A DNA stretch of 64,000 bases from Hallerella sp963652365 (GTDB lineage Bacteria > Fibrobacterota > Fibrobacteria > Fibrobacterales > Fibrobacteraceae): NCBI GenBank assembly GCA_963652365.1, contig CAVJTH010000013.1, forward strand, positions 1 to 64,000, read 5' to 3'. The notes beneath the pieces were generated by a model. That model saw nothing but the letters and a program-made list of their open reading frames with translations, did not search any database and was not told the origin of the DNA. Below, piece after piece: positions 15,701 through 23,205 of this stretch (the first letter of the stretch is position 1; the number at the start of each line of letters is the position of its first letter). The position numbers were made by a program, and so were the translations under genes.

Positions 15701-17272
15701 CGGATCGATCGGCGGATTTGTCACCTGGGCAAAGAGCTGCTTGAAATACCAGTAAAGAAGCTGGGGCTTTTCGGAAAGAACGGCAAGCGGCTGGTCCGAA
15801 CCCATCGAACCGACCGGTTCCTTTCCGTCGGACGCCATCGCGTTCAGAATCAGGTCAAGATCCTCGCGCGTGTAGCCAAAGAGCTTCTGCCGCTTGAGAA
15901 GCGTCGATTCGTCAACGGCGACTTCGCCCACTGCATTGAAGAATCCGTGAATGTCTATCCGGTTTTCCTTCACCCAGCGGCGGTAAGGTTCCTTGCGCGC
16001 AAAGCGCGTCTTCACTTCCCTGTCCTTGTAGAAGCGCCCCGTCGCCAGGTTCACAAGGAGCATCTGCCCCGGACGCAGCGAACCTTTTTCCTCGACTTCT
16101 TCCGCCGGGATTTCCAGCACGCCCGCTTCCGAAGCGAACACCATGAATCCGTCTTTCGTAATCGTATAGCGCGCCGGACGCAAACCGTTTCTGTCCAGCG
16201 TCGCACCGACCCACTCGCCATCCGTAAAGGCGACCGCGGCCGGACCGTCCCAAGGCTCCATGATTCCCGCATGGAATTCAAAGAATCCGCGCACGTCCGG
16301 TCCCATCGCATGCTTCTTTCCCCAGGCCTGCGGCATGAGCATCATCATCGAATGCCCGACTTCGCGACCGCCCAGCGTCAACAGTTCCAGCACGTTGTCC
16401 AGGTTGCCGGAATCGCTCGAACCCTTTTCGAGAATCGGGGAAAGCTTGCGCACATCTTCGCCAAAGAGCGGAGACGAAAGATTCTTTTCGCGCGCGGCCA
16501 TCCAGTTGCGGTTCCCGCGAATCGTGTTGATTTCTCCATTGTGCGCCATGTAGCGGAAAGGCTGCGCCAAGGGCCAGCTCGGGAACGTATTCGTCGAATA
16601 GCGCTGGTGGACAACGGCGACCGCGCTGTCAAAGTTCGCATCGTTCAGATCCGGGTAGAAAAGCGGGACCTGCGGCGCGGTCATCATTCCCTTATAGACG
16701 ATTGTCCGGGCCGAAAGGCTCGCCACGTAGAATCCGTCCGCGCCATCCGCCGGAAGATCCGTCTCGTGCTCCATCCGCTTCCGCAGCACGAGCAGCGCGC
16801 GTTCCAGGGCTTCGCCCGAAAGATCCCCTTCCGACTGAAAAAACACCTGGGAAATGAACGGCATCACGGCCCGAGCGGTATCGCCGACAACCTTCGCGTT
16901 CACAGGCACGTCGCGAACCGCCAGAATTCCAAAATGTTCTTCGCCCGCGATCTTTTCGACAAGGCTCATCGCGGAGCTGCGCTTCGACGCGTCCTGCGGC
17001 AAAAAGAACATGCCCACGGCATAGCGCCCGATTTCGGGCAGCTTCATCTTCAGGGATTTCTTGAAAAAGTTGTCCGGGATCTGGACAAGAAGTCCCGCGC
17101 CGTCGCCGGTATTCACGTCCGCGCCCGTCGCACCCCGATGGAGGAGATTTTCGAGAACCTTCACGCCCTTTTCGACAATTCCGTGTTCCCGTTTGCCATT
17201 CATGTTCAGAACGAATCCAACGCCGCACGCGTCGTGTTCATTTTGCGGGTTGTATAGACCTTGAGCCTTCAT
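12788..17272 (-). CDS. gltB: glutamate synthase large subunit
   Basis: 1494 residues, normal for GltB. Class II glutamine amidotransferase at the N terminus; the catalytic Cys is C16 (EHDACGVGFV), freed by removing a short propeptide. Then come the central domain, FMN-binding synthase barrel, the 3Fe-4S cysteines in CVMMRHCHSNTCPVG, and a C-terminal beta-helix (GXXG repeats). It makes two glutamates from glutamine and 2-oxoglutarate. The start at 17272 has GGAG five bases upstream; a longer frame to 17338 has no ribosome site. First gene of gltB-gltD-NifA-like. Confidence 0.97.
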   Translation of the reverse strand: MKAQGLYNPQNEHDACGVGFVLNMNGKREHGIVEKGVKVLENLLHRGATGADVNTGDGAGLLVQIPDNFFKKSLKMKLPEIGRYAVGMFFLPQDASKRSSAMSLVEKIAGEEHFGILAVRDVPVNAKVVGDTARAVMPFISQVFFQSEGDLSGEALERALLVLRKRMEHETDLPADGADGFYVASLSARTIVYKGMMTAPQVPLFYPDLNDANFDSAVAVVHQRYSTNTFPSWPLAQPFRYMAHNGEINTIRGNRNWMAAREKNLSSPLFGEDVRKLSPILEKGSSDSGNLDNVLELLTLGGREVGHSMMMLMPQAWGKKHAMGPDVRGFFEFHAGIMEPWDGPAAVAFTDGEWVGATLDRNGLRPARYTITKDGFMVFASEAGVLEIPAEEVEEKGSLRPGQMLLVNLATGRFYKDREVKTRFARKEPYRRWVKENRIDIHGFFNAVGEVAVDESTLLKRQKLFGYTREDLDLILNAMASDGKEPVGSMGSDQPLAVLSEKPQLLYWYFKQLFAQVTNPPIDPIREELVMSLMTFLGIHDNVLAEEPSQARLVKFRYPVLSNEDLGRLRSLHQEDFQCATVSMGFPVLSDTLSSGKLLENALDELCEKVEEKVRAGFKIIILSDKDLPDEIAPIPAILAVSAVNQHLSRAGIRTSCGLILETGEAREVMHIASLLGFGATAINPYLAFESIAELSNTHQLTKRIGVTEAIEHYIDAMNKGLKKVMSRMGISTLRSYRNAQVFEIVGLSKDVVDRYFTGAASRVGGIGIEEIAKEALMRWRAAIESKSPLLPSGGEYRYRKDGERHLWTPEAIADLQIAVRTGNQKRYDAYAELINNQTEHQSTLRGLFTFKPTTSVPLDDVEPASEIVKRFVTGAMSYGAISNEAHEAIAIAMNRIGAKSNSGEGGEDPDRYIPLPNGDSLSSATKQVASGRFGVTDEYLVNAKEIQIKIAQGAKPGEGGQLPGHKVSEAIAKVRHSTPGVTLISPPPHHDIYSIEDIAQLIFDLRNANDKARISVKLVSEVGVGTVAAGVAKARADMILISGYDGGTGASPLSSVKHVGVPWELGLSETQTTLVLNKLRSRVRLQVDGQMKTGRDVVIGALLGAEEFGFATTILVVLGCVMMRHCHSNTCPVGVATQDPELRKRFKGTPEHIIQYLHFVAEEVRAYMAKLGFRKFNEMIGRSDLLEMNKAIDFWKAKGLDYSGILYRASTKSEDVRCTMHQETGLDGALDYDVLKKVEKSIETKKPVSVEMPIHNTNRTLGTIISSRIASKHGYAGIPDDTITLRLKGSAGQSLGAFGAHGLTIELEGEANDYIGKGLSGARIIVKPAKGSTFKPEDNVIGGNVILYGATSGELYMNGRAGERFAIRNSGALAVVEGVGDHACEYMTGGRVVVLGSTGINFGAGMSGGIAYVYDEDGRFDSLCNTDMIDLDPIDESDERELKRLIENHAKYTGSPKAKRILAGWERERELFVKVFPMEYRCALNNMKSQNRG

Positions 17273-17394
17273 ATGTCTCCTATCGTCCGCAGAAGAAGCA
17301 TCTCCTCTGCAATCGTCTAGGAGAAAATTACTAGACAAACGAAGCGTAGTAAAGGGGTTTTAAAATTTTCGTTCTACAAAAAAGTCATACCTTT

Positions 17395-17417
17395 TTGTAA
17401 AATTTACAATTTTGTAA
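17395..17417. promoter_or_regulatory. overlapping TTGTAA palindromes upstream of gltB
   Basis: TTGTAAA-A-TTTACAA (17395-17409) is a perfect palindrome, and TTACAA-TT-TTGTAA (17404-17417) overlaps it, so three half-sites alternate in orientation. The array is about 125-145 bases upstream of the gltB start and 20 bases from the end of folE. No NifA-type TGT-N10-ACA site or -24/-12 promoter was found in this spacer. Confidence 0.45.
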
Positions 17418-17436
17418 TATTGATTTTTGCCGTGAC

Positions 17437-17997
17437 CTAGCGGTGAATATGCGCCATGAACTCGGCTCGGGTCTTTTCGTCCGTCTTGAAGCGCCCGAGA
17501 AGCTGGGTCGTCACCATCGTCGCGCCGGGCTTCTTGACGCCGCGCATCGTCATGCACATGTGGCTCGCTTCGAGCAGCACGGCGACTCCGCGAGGATTCA
17601 GCTCTTTCTGGATGAGTTCCGCAATCTGCCGCGTCATCCGTTCCTGGATCTGGGGCATTCGGGCAAAATATTCGACCACGCGCGGAATCTTGGAAAGCCC
17701 GACCACGCAGTCTCCCGGAATATAGGCGACAAAGGCCCTTCCCGTAAACGGCAAGAAATGATGTTCGCACATGCTCGCGAATTCGATGTTCGGCACCACG
17801 ATCATTTCGTCGTACTTTTCATGAAAACGGGTTTTCAGGATTTCCGCCGGATCGGTTTCCGAGGAGAGGCTCGTCATCAGCTCCGCATACATTTTCGCCA
17901 CGCGTTTCGGCGTATCCAAAAGACCTTCGCGCTCCGGATTTTCGCCCATGCCTTCGAGAATCATCCGAAAGCCGCATGCCATCTTTTTCAAGTCCAT
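17437..17997 (-). CDS. folE: GTP cyclohydrolase I
   Basis: 186 residues. Converts GTP to dihydroneopterin triphosphate, the first step of folate synthesis. Zinc ligands are C77 and H80 in MCEHHFLPF, and C148 in EASHMCMTMRG. GVKKPGATMVTTQLLG is the conserved C-terminal segment. The start is placed at ATG 17997, because TATAAT ends six bases upstream. A TTG two codons earlier would place translation inside that promoter. Confidence 0.96.
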   Translation of the reverse strand: MDLKKMACGFRMILEGMGENPEREGLLDTPKRVAKMYAELMTSLSSETDPAEILKTRFHEKYDEMIVVPNIEFASMCEHHFLPFTGRAFVAYIPGDCVVGLSKIPRVVEYFARMPQIQERMTRQIAELIQKELNPRGVAVLLEASHMCMTMRGVKKPGATMVTTQLLGRFKTDEKTRAEFMAHIHR

Positions 17998-18009
17998 GCC
18001 CAAATTATA
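17998..18009 (-). promoter_or_regulatory. leaderless-type promoter core of folE
   Basis: On the minus strand a consensus TATAAT (18009-18004) is followed by six bases and the ATG at 17997. Confidence 0.65.
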
Positions 18010-18022
18010 GCTTTTTACCGCC

Positions 18023-20146
18023 CTATTTCAAAGCGACCCGCTTGACGACCTCCGCCCGGACTGTCTTAATCTTCGCAAGGTAGATTCCCGAGGGAAGATT
18101 CGAAAGGGCGAGGCGCACCGAATTGCCGTTCACGGAATGGCGGACCCGTTCGCGGTCCTTCAGATCGAACAGGCGGACTTCCAGGATCCTTTCCGGTGAA
18201 TCGATTTGCAGATCGGGACCGGAAACCTTGACCGATACGGCTTTCCGCATTCGCGAAGCCTCTTGAATGGCCGACGGATTGAACGGGTCAAGGCCCTTTT
18301 CCTCGACAAACCGGGAAACGAGATGGATGAACTTCACCTGGTAACCGAGGCTCGGTTCCGTCACCTGCCAGAAATTCATCGGCCAGCCGTTGTTGATGTC
18401 CCGATACATCTTTTCGTGCGGCTCGCCGACCGGACGCTCTTCCGCAAAGCAAAGCTGGTTGTTTCGAACGCTTCCGCAAGACTGGTTGTCGCAGCAATCG
18501 GCCCATTTGTAGTCCGAATAGGGACCTCCGGACAGATATCCCGGAGCGGGGTTCGTGTCCCACTTGGAACCGTTCTCGAACCACTTGTGATAAATGGACA
18601 TGATGCTCTTGCTTGCACCGTATGCTCCCATGTTGGTGAGATACACGTAGCCAAAGGGATTGACGCCGTGAATGTAATGCAGGTATTCTTCTGCCGCCTT
18701 GTGGTACTTGACGGAATCGATTCCCGAAATCTTCAGTCCGGAAAGCCTGTCGAACAGGACGCCGTATGCGGACTTGTGTCCGTTGGACCCCCAGTTGTAA
18801 TCCCGGCTAAAGCTGCGGTAGCCATCCGTTTCGAAGGCTCCCATGAAATCTCCGGGCTTGTTCATCAGCGACACGAACTTGGATTCGATATCCGCCTTGA
18901 TGCTCGCATCCGGATTAGGCAGGCCGAGATACAGGATGAACATATTGTGCTGGTCGTATCGGTAGGAATCGCCCCACCCCTTGATCAGCGGGAACTCGGC
19001 ATAGCTGTCTTCGAAAAGTTTCTGGTAGGAGGCGTCGCCGGTGAGTTCGTAAAGGCGCAGCGCGGCGTTCAGCCGGTTTTCCAGGCGACTGGCCGCATCC
19101 GTCACTTCCTGCTGCCCGGCGGCAAGACCTTCGGTTCCGTAAGACTTGTCGTTGTTGAAGAACATCGAGTCGGGATGAGCCTCTGCCCAGGCGAACGCCC
19201 GGACCGCGGCATCGTATAGCTTCCGGTAGGCGGTGTCGCCCTTGAAAATCTTCGCCATCTTGGCTCCGTAGGCAAAAGCCTTTGCCGCCGAATAGGCCGC
19301 CGTCGCGTTGGGTTCTCCGTAATAGGTCCGGCCCGTTGCCGCAGATGGAGGCGACACGCTGCTCTCGCCGATGACCGAAAGAATGGAACCGTCGTCGTTC
19401 TGGATGCGGAGCAGGTGTTCGATACCCCACCATGCTTCATCGAGAATGTCCGGGATGCCGTTGCCGGATTCCGGAATGTTGTAGTCGTCCGTAAAGGCCT
19501 TGGGCCTGTCAAAATAGGCCCTCAGCAACGATTCGACGTAATTGCCGTTCCAGTCCGTATATTTGTTGTAGTCTCCCGCGTCAAACCAGCCTCCGCTCAC
19601 GTCGCGTTCCAGGCTTGCGTTCGTCGAATCCATAAACGCCCGTGCCTGCGCATCCTGGGCATGGTTTACGCCGTCTGTCCAGTCCGATTCCGCATACGGG
19701 GCCACCTTGGCGATTCCGACCCGCTGGTAGTAGAGCATTCGCACCGCGGCTTTCAGCACATCGTTGTAAACGTCTTCCCGAACCTGAAACGGAAAGGACC
19801 GTTTCGACGAATCGGAAGCGTCCCGAAGATAATAGGTTCCGTCGAGCGTCACCGCGCTGAAGTCGAGCCACCAGATTTTGTCTCCCGAAGACGAATCCGT
19901 GACGCCTCCGTTGTGCAGCGAGGGCGTTCCAGTAAAGACGACCTGCTCCGAAGAGCTTTCCACGACCTGAATGGAAGTCCCCGGCGTATAGGAAAGCGCG
20001 GAATCGAAACCGACCTGCGGCGAACGCAAGACGGCGACTTTCGTGTCGGACGGGCGATAGCCAAACTGATCGACCGTGATAAAGACGTCTGCGGCAAGGG
20101 AAAGACCAAATGCCGAAGCGACAGCGGCGCCAAGAAAAAGTTTCAT
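18023..20146 (-). CDS. GH9 endoglucanase with T9SS-like C-terminal domain
   Basis: 707 residues. Signal peptide 1-19; Ig-like CelD_N-type domain ~20-120 (VDQFGYRPSDTKVAVL); GH9 (alpha/alpha)6 barrel ~125-615. Catalytic Asp residues are D189 and D192 in GGWFDAGDYNKY; proton donor E597 in QVTEPSLGY. Residues ~648-707 form a small beta domain (LFDLKDR, LSNLPSGIYLAKI, basic end VKRVALK) matching the layout of type IX secretion sorting domains, and similar to the end of the GH5 enzyme at 44743. Probably a secreted or surface cellulase cutting beta-1,4-glucan. Monocistronic, with GAGG before the start. Confidence 0.94.
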   Translation of the reverse strand: MKLFLGAAVASAFGLSLAADVFITVDQFGYRPSDTKVAVLRSPQVGFDSALSYTPGTSIQVVESSSEQVVFTGTPSLHNGGVTDSSSGDKIWWLDFSAVTLDGTYYLRDASDSSKRSFPFQVREDVYNDVLKAAVRMLYYQRVGIAKVAPYAESDWTDGVNHAQDAQARAFMDSTNASLERDVSGGWFDAGDYNKYTDWNGNYVESLLRAYFDRPKAFTDDYNIPESGNGIPDILDEAWWGIEHLLRIQNDDGSILSVIGESSVSPPSAATGRTYYGEPNATAAYSAAKAFAYGAKMAKIFKGDTAYRKLYDAAVRAFAWAEAHPDSMFFNNDKSYGTEGLAAGQQEVTDAASRLENRLNAALRLYELTGDASYQKLFEDSYAEFPLIKGWGDSYRYDQHNMFILYLGLPNPDASIKADIESKFVSLMNKPGDFMGAFETDGYRSFSRDYNWGSNGHKSAYGVLFDRLSGLKISGIDSVKYHKAAEEYLHYIHGVNPFGYVYLTNMGAYGASKSIMSIYHKWFENGSKWDTNPAPGYLSGGPYSDYKWADCCDNQSCGSVRNNQLCFAEERPVGEPHEKMYRDINNGWPMNFWQVTEPSLGYQVKFIHLVSRFVEEKGLDPFNPSAIQEASRMRKAVSVKVSGPDLQIDSPERILEVRLFDLKDRERVRHSVNGNSVRLALSNLPSGIYLAKIKTVRAEVVKRVALK

Positions 20147-20223
20147 TCCAATCCTCTTTGTCTATCCGCCAGACTTGAAACGGATTACCATTCCCTAATA
20201 TAATTCCGCATCGAAAAAAGCGT

Positions 20224-20652
20224 CTAGATTTCGATGAATTCTTCCTCGCCGACGATAAAGTCCCAGAGCCGCTCCATGGCGCGTTCCGGACTTTCTTTCA
20301 GCGAGCATTCCCAGACGACCGCCACCCGAAATCCCTGCAGGGAAAGTTCTCGCATCGTTTTCACGTCGCGCGCGACATTCCGGTTGAACTTTTCGTCCCA
20401 AAAATCGGAGCGGGACTTGGGCCGAGTCGTCAAGGCGCACCCGTGCCGATGCCAAAAGCAGCCGTTCACAAGGACGACGACCCGGTAACGAAGCACGAAA
20501 ATGTCGGGCCTGCCCGGCAGATCGCGTCGCTGCAAGCGGAACCGAAGACCTTTCCGGAACAGCGCCTTTCGCACGAGAATTTCCGGTTTCGTGTCCCTGG
20601 AACGGACAGTCCGCATCATTTCCGAGCGGGTCATCGGCAGTTTCTTACGCAT
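20224..20652 (-). CDS. vsr: very short patch repair endonuclease (Vsr)
   Basis: 142 residues, the family size. Nicks 5' of T in T:G mismatches left by deamination of 5-methylcytosine. The core PDIFVLRYRVVVLVNGCFWHRHGC holds the catalytic Asp and the FWH motif. MRTVRSRDTKPEILVR is the conserved N terminus. No cytosine-5 methyltransferase lies nearby, which is unusual because vsr normally overlaps one. Its start overlaps the end of the DUF975 gene by eight bases. Confidence 0.93.
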   Translation of the reverse strand: MRKKLPMTRSEMMRTVRSRDTKPEILVRKALFRKGLRFRLQRRDLPGRPDIFVLRYRVVVLVNGCFWHRHGCALTTRPKSRSDFWDEKFNRNVARDVKTMRELSLQGFRVAVVWECSLKESPERAMERLWDFIVGEEEFIEI

Positions 20653-21268
20653 TTTCCTTCAAGTTCTCGTAGAACCTGGCAAAGGCTGTCGCGAAATACG
20701 GCACGACCCAGATCGCCGCGATGCCGAACGTAACGATGCAGAGAAGCCACCAGCCGATAAAGCTGAAGCCTAGCTTGCACAGCTCCCACTTGTGTCCATT
20801 CATCATTTGGCGGCTCCTTGTAATCGCTTCGATTGCGGAATACTCGGGATTGTCGATCAGGACAAGGTAAACGAGGGAATAGGAAAACGCCTTGACGATT
20901 CCCGGAACGACGAGAAGCAGCGTCCACAGAAAGATGAAGATCCAGGAGAGAAGTCCCGTCCAGAAGGTTTTTCCGAAGAACCGGAGACTTGCGTATCCGA
21001 GAAAAAGTCGGGAATAGGACAGTGGCTCTCTTCGGACGACATCCAGAAAACAGGCGAAAAAGCCGATAATCAGAACGCTCTGGAGCACGGAAAGGCAAAC
21101 CGAAAGCAGACAGCTTGCCACCGAATCGCCAAAGGGGATCTGAACGATGGCGGCGGTAATTCCATACAAGATGGAGACGATGCAGGCAAATGCCCAGTTG
21201 CCTTCGAGCGCGCGCCAGGCCTCTTCGCGAATCTTCTTGCAGGAATACGGGGATTGAACTTCTGTCAT
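20645..21268 (-). CDS. DUF975 family membrane protein
   Basis: 207 residues starting at ATG 21268 behind AAGGAGG. SCKKIREEAWRALEGNWAFA is the typical opening of DUF975 (PF06161), and AIEAITRSRQMMNGHKWELC is its conserved cytoplasmic loop. About five hydrophobic segments. The family has no known function. vsr starts within its last eight bases. Confidence 0.75.
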   Translation of the reverse strand: MTEVQSPYSCKKIREEAWRALEGNWAFACIVSILYGITAAIVQIPFGDSVASCLLSVCLSVLQSVLIIGFFACFLDVVRREPLSYSRLFLGYASLRFFGKTFWTGLLSWIFIFLWTLLLVVPGIVKAFSYSLVYLVLIDNPEYSAIEAITRSRQMMNGHKWELCKLGFSFIGWWLLCIVTFGIAAIWVVPYFATAFARFYENLKENA

Positions 21269-21309
21269 GGGAACCTCCTTGTCTTTCCAATATAGTCTTA
21301 ATTTGAGCA

Positions 21310-21348
21310 ACGTGCGCAAGATTTACGGAAAATCCGCTTGCGCCACGT
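21310..21348. promoter_or_regulatory. large inverted repeat between divergent genes
   Basis: ACGTGCGCAAG (21310-21320) is the inverse of CTTGCGCCACGT (21337-21348), apart from one extra base. A second stem CGGA/TCCG (21326-21336) nests inside. It lies between the divergent DUF975 and lipoprotein genes, with no T-run, so it suits a protein-binding site or cruciform better than a terminator. Confidence 0.5.
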
Positions 21349-21408
21349 CACTTGCAAAAGCCCCGGAACCTTTGCTATATTTCAAGGAAATTCATTAAGG
21401 AGGATTTT

Positions 21409-23190
21409 ATGAAACTGCTTCGATCTGCGGTATGCCTTTCGTCGATAGCCTTGCTGCTTTCGGCCTGTTCCGACAGTTCCTCGTCGTCGGGAAGATCGAG
21501 TACCGATCCGAACCCGATCGACAAGATTGAAGTCGGAGCCTGCGAAAGCATTGACAACAAGGTTTTGAGCGTCCAGGTGATCGAAGCGACAGACTCCCTG
21601 GTGCAATTCGCCTTTGGTCTCGTAAACGCCCCCGAAGATCTCGAAGCGCTGCAGAATCGCACCGAGAAGGCAAAGGAAATCTTCAAGACTGCCCTGGAGA
21701 GCTACCCGAACAGCTGCGACGCCCAGCTGGGACTTGCCGCCGCGCAAATGGTGAACGTGATTGGCAACGAGGATGTCAGCGCCATCTACCGAAAGTTCGC
21801 TAGCGGCGACGACGCGCAAGTCTTCTCCCTTTTCAACATCCGGAACAATTTTGCGGGAACGGCTCTCAAGGCGGCGGTGAAGACTCAAGACGACGACAAG
21901 CTCATCACCGACCGAGTCCAGGAAATCATCGCCAACGCGGCGCTTCCCTCGATCGATTCCGCCATCTATCTCCTGAACAATATCCGGAAGACCGAGGATT
22001 ACACGTTCTCCTACGAAACGGACAATCTGGAAATCTACCTCGGGCAGGGAGAATTCGCCCTTTCGGTCGGCACGCTGAATGCGCTCAAGGCATTCCTCAC
22101 CGTAATCGCTTCCTACGAACTCGACGCGTCGCTCGACAATTCCTATGACTGGCTGACATCGAGCCTCAACTGGTCGGAATTCCTTTCCGAAGCAGACGCC
22201 GTCTTGACCGATGAAGACAAAGCCGCCCTGGAACACGCCATTTCCCTTTTCGAGAAGAATTCCACGTTCCTTTCCGTCAAGAATTCCTGGAAGTCCGCCT
22301 ACAAGTCGATTCCGGATGTTCTCGACAGCGCAATCGAAAACATGAAGGACAGCTACGCCTATCTGCTCGAACAGGCAAAGTCGGGAAAGACGACCAGCCT
22401 TTCGCCCTTTGTCGGAGACGGCGAAGAATCCGACCTCTATGCCGACGAAATCGAGCAGACCCTGGACATCCTGGATTCTGTACAGTCCGCGCTTCGCGGA
22501 ACCGTGACCGTTTCCATCGACGGCGAAGACGTCCAGATCGATGTACGCAAGTTCTTTGAACTCACGGACGGCTTCCAGCAGTATCTCCCCTATCATACGG
22601 TGAACCCGATCGACACCTGGAAAGACGCGCAGACGAATCCGGACCCCAAATACATCTCCTGGATTTCTGCCGATGAATACGACGCGGACAACCATACGGT
22701 CTATGCGGAAAAGGCTCTGTCCGAAAAAGCCCGTGAAACGCTGAACTCTTCCATCATCCTGGGAGAATTTGGCGAGGACCTGAACGAAATGTACTTCACG
22801 ACAAACGATGAAAGCTTCTGGTATGCGTCCGTCGAATGGGATGGCTGCAAGTATTCCATCCAGGAAGGTTACGATATCGACGCGGAACGCACCTGGTTCT
22901 CCCTGGATTCCTCGGTCTGCAAGACGGAAAACGGCATCGCCAAGTTCAAGGCGATCGATGCGAACATCACGCCGAATCCGTTCAACTTTACGGACAAGAA
23001 CGGCAACGTGACCCTTTCTTTCACAGATTTCAGCCAGGAACTTTTTGCCCTCAAGCAACGCGGCGCGGAAATGGAAGAATACGTTTCCCTGCTCGAACGT
23101 ACGGTCATCTTCCCGGACCCCACGTTCCAGGGTGTCTTCCCGAACATGGACCAGCACAAGATTTCCGTGTTGCTCTCGGATTTGCGCTAG
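21409..23190 (+). CDS. outer-membrane or periplasmic lipoprotein with TPR-like segment, unknown role
   Basis: 593 residues starting at ATG 21409 behind AAGGAGG. The signal ends in the lipobox LLSAC (Cys ~20), followed by a Ser-rich linker. Residues ~60-105 resemble tetratricopeptide helices (EKAKEIFKTALESYPNSCDAQLGLAAA). The remainder is largely helical, with a C-terminal beta-rich part. I do not recognise the family. The following barrel gene starts 15 bases after its stop, so the two are an operon, probably an envelope complex. -10-like TATATT stands about 25 bases before the ribosome site. Confidence 0.75.
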   Translation: MKLLRSAVCLSSIALLLSACSDSSSSSGRSSTDPNPIDKIEVGACESIDNKVLSVQVIEATDSLVQFAFGLVNAPEDLEALQNRTEKAKEIFKTALESYPNSCDAQLGLAAAQMVNVIGNEDVSAIYRKFASGDDAQVFSLFNIRNNFAGTALKAAVKTQDDDKLITDRVQEIIANAALPSIDSAIYLLNNIRKTEDYTFSYETDNLEIYLGQGEFALSVGTLNALKAFLTVIASYELDASLDNSYDWLTSSLNWSEFLSEADAVLTDEDKAALEHAISLFEKNSTFLSVKNSWKSAYKSIPDVLDSAIENMKDSYAYLLEQAKSGKTTSLSPFVGDGEESDLYADEIEQTLDILDSVQSALRGTVTVSIDGEDVQIDVRKFFELTDGFQQYLPYHTVNPIDTWKDAQTNPDPKYISWISADEYDADNHTVYAEKALSEKARETLNSSIILGEFGEDLNEMYFTTNDESFWYASVEWDGCKYSIQEGYDIDAERTWFSLDSSVCKTENGIAKFKAIDANITPNPFNFTDKNGNVTLSFTDFSQELFALKQRGAEMEEYVSLLERTVIFPDPTFQGVFPNMDQHKISVLLSDLR

Positions 23191-23205
23191 TGCGGTAAGA
23201 ACCGC

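Noticed and set aside
12737..17257. A 1506-codon open frame on the plus strand opposite gltB
   Set aside because: It is the mirror of a highly conserved gene with strong codon bias; composition is Arg/His/Asp-rich, no motif or ribosome site.
17273..17436. Sigma54 promoter and NifA site upstream of gltB
   Set aside because: No GG-N10-GC element or TGT-N10-ACA was found on the gltB strand.
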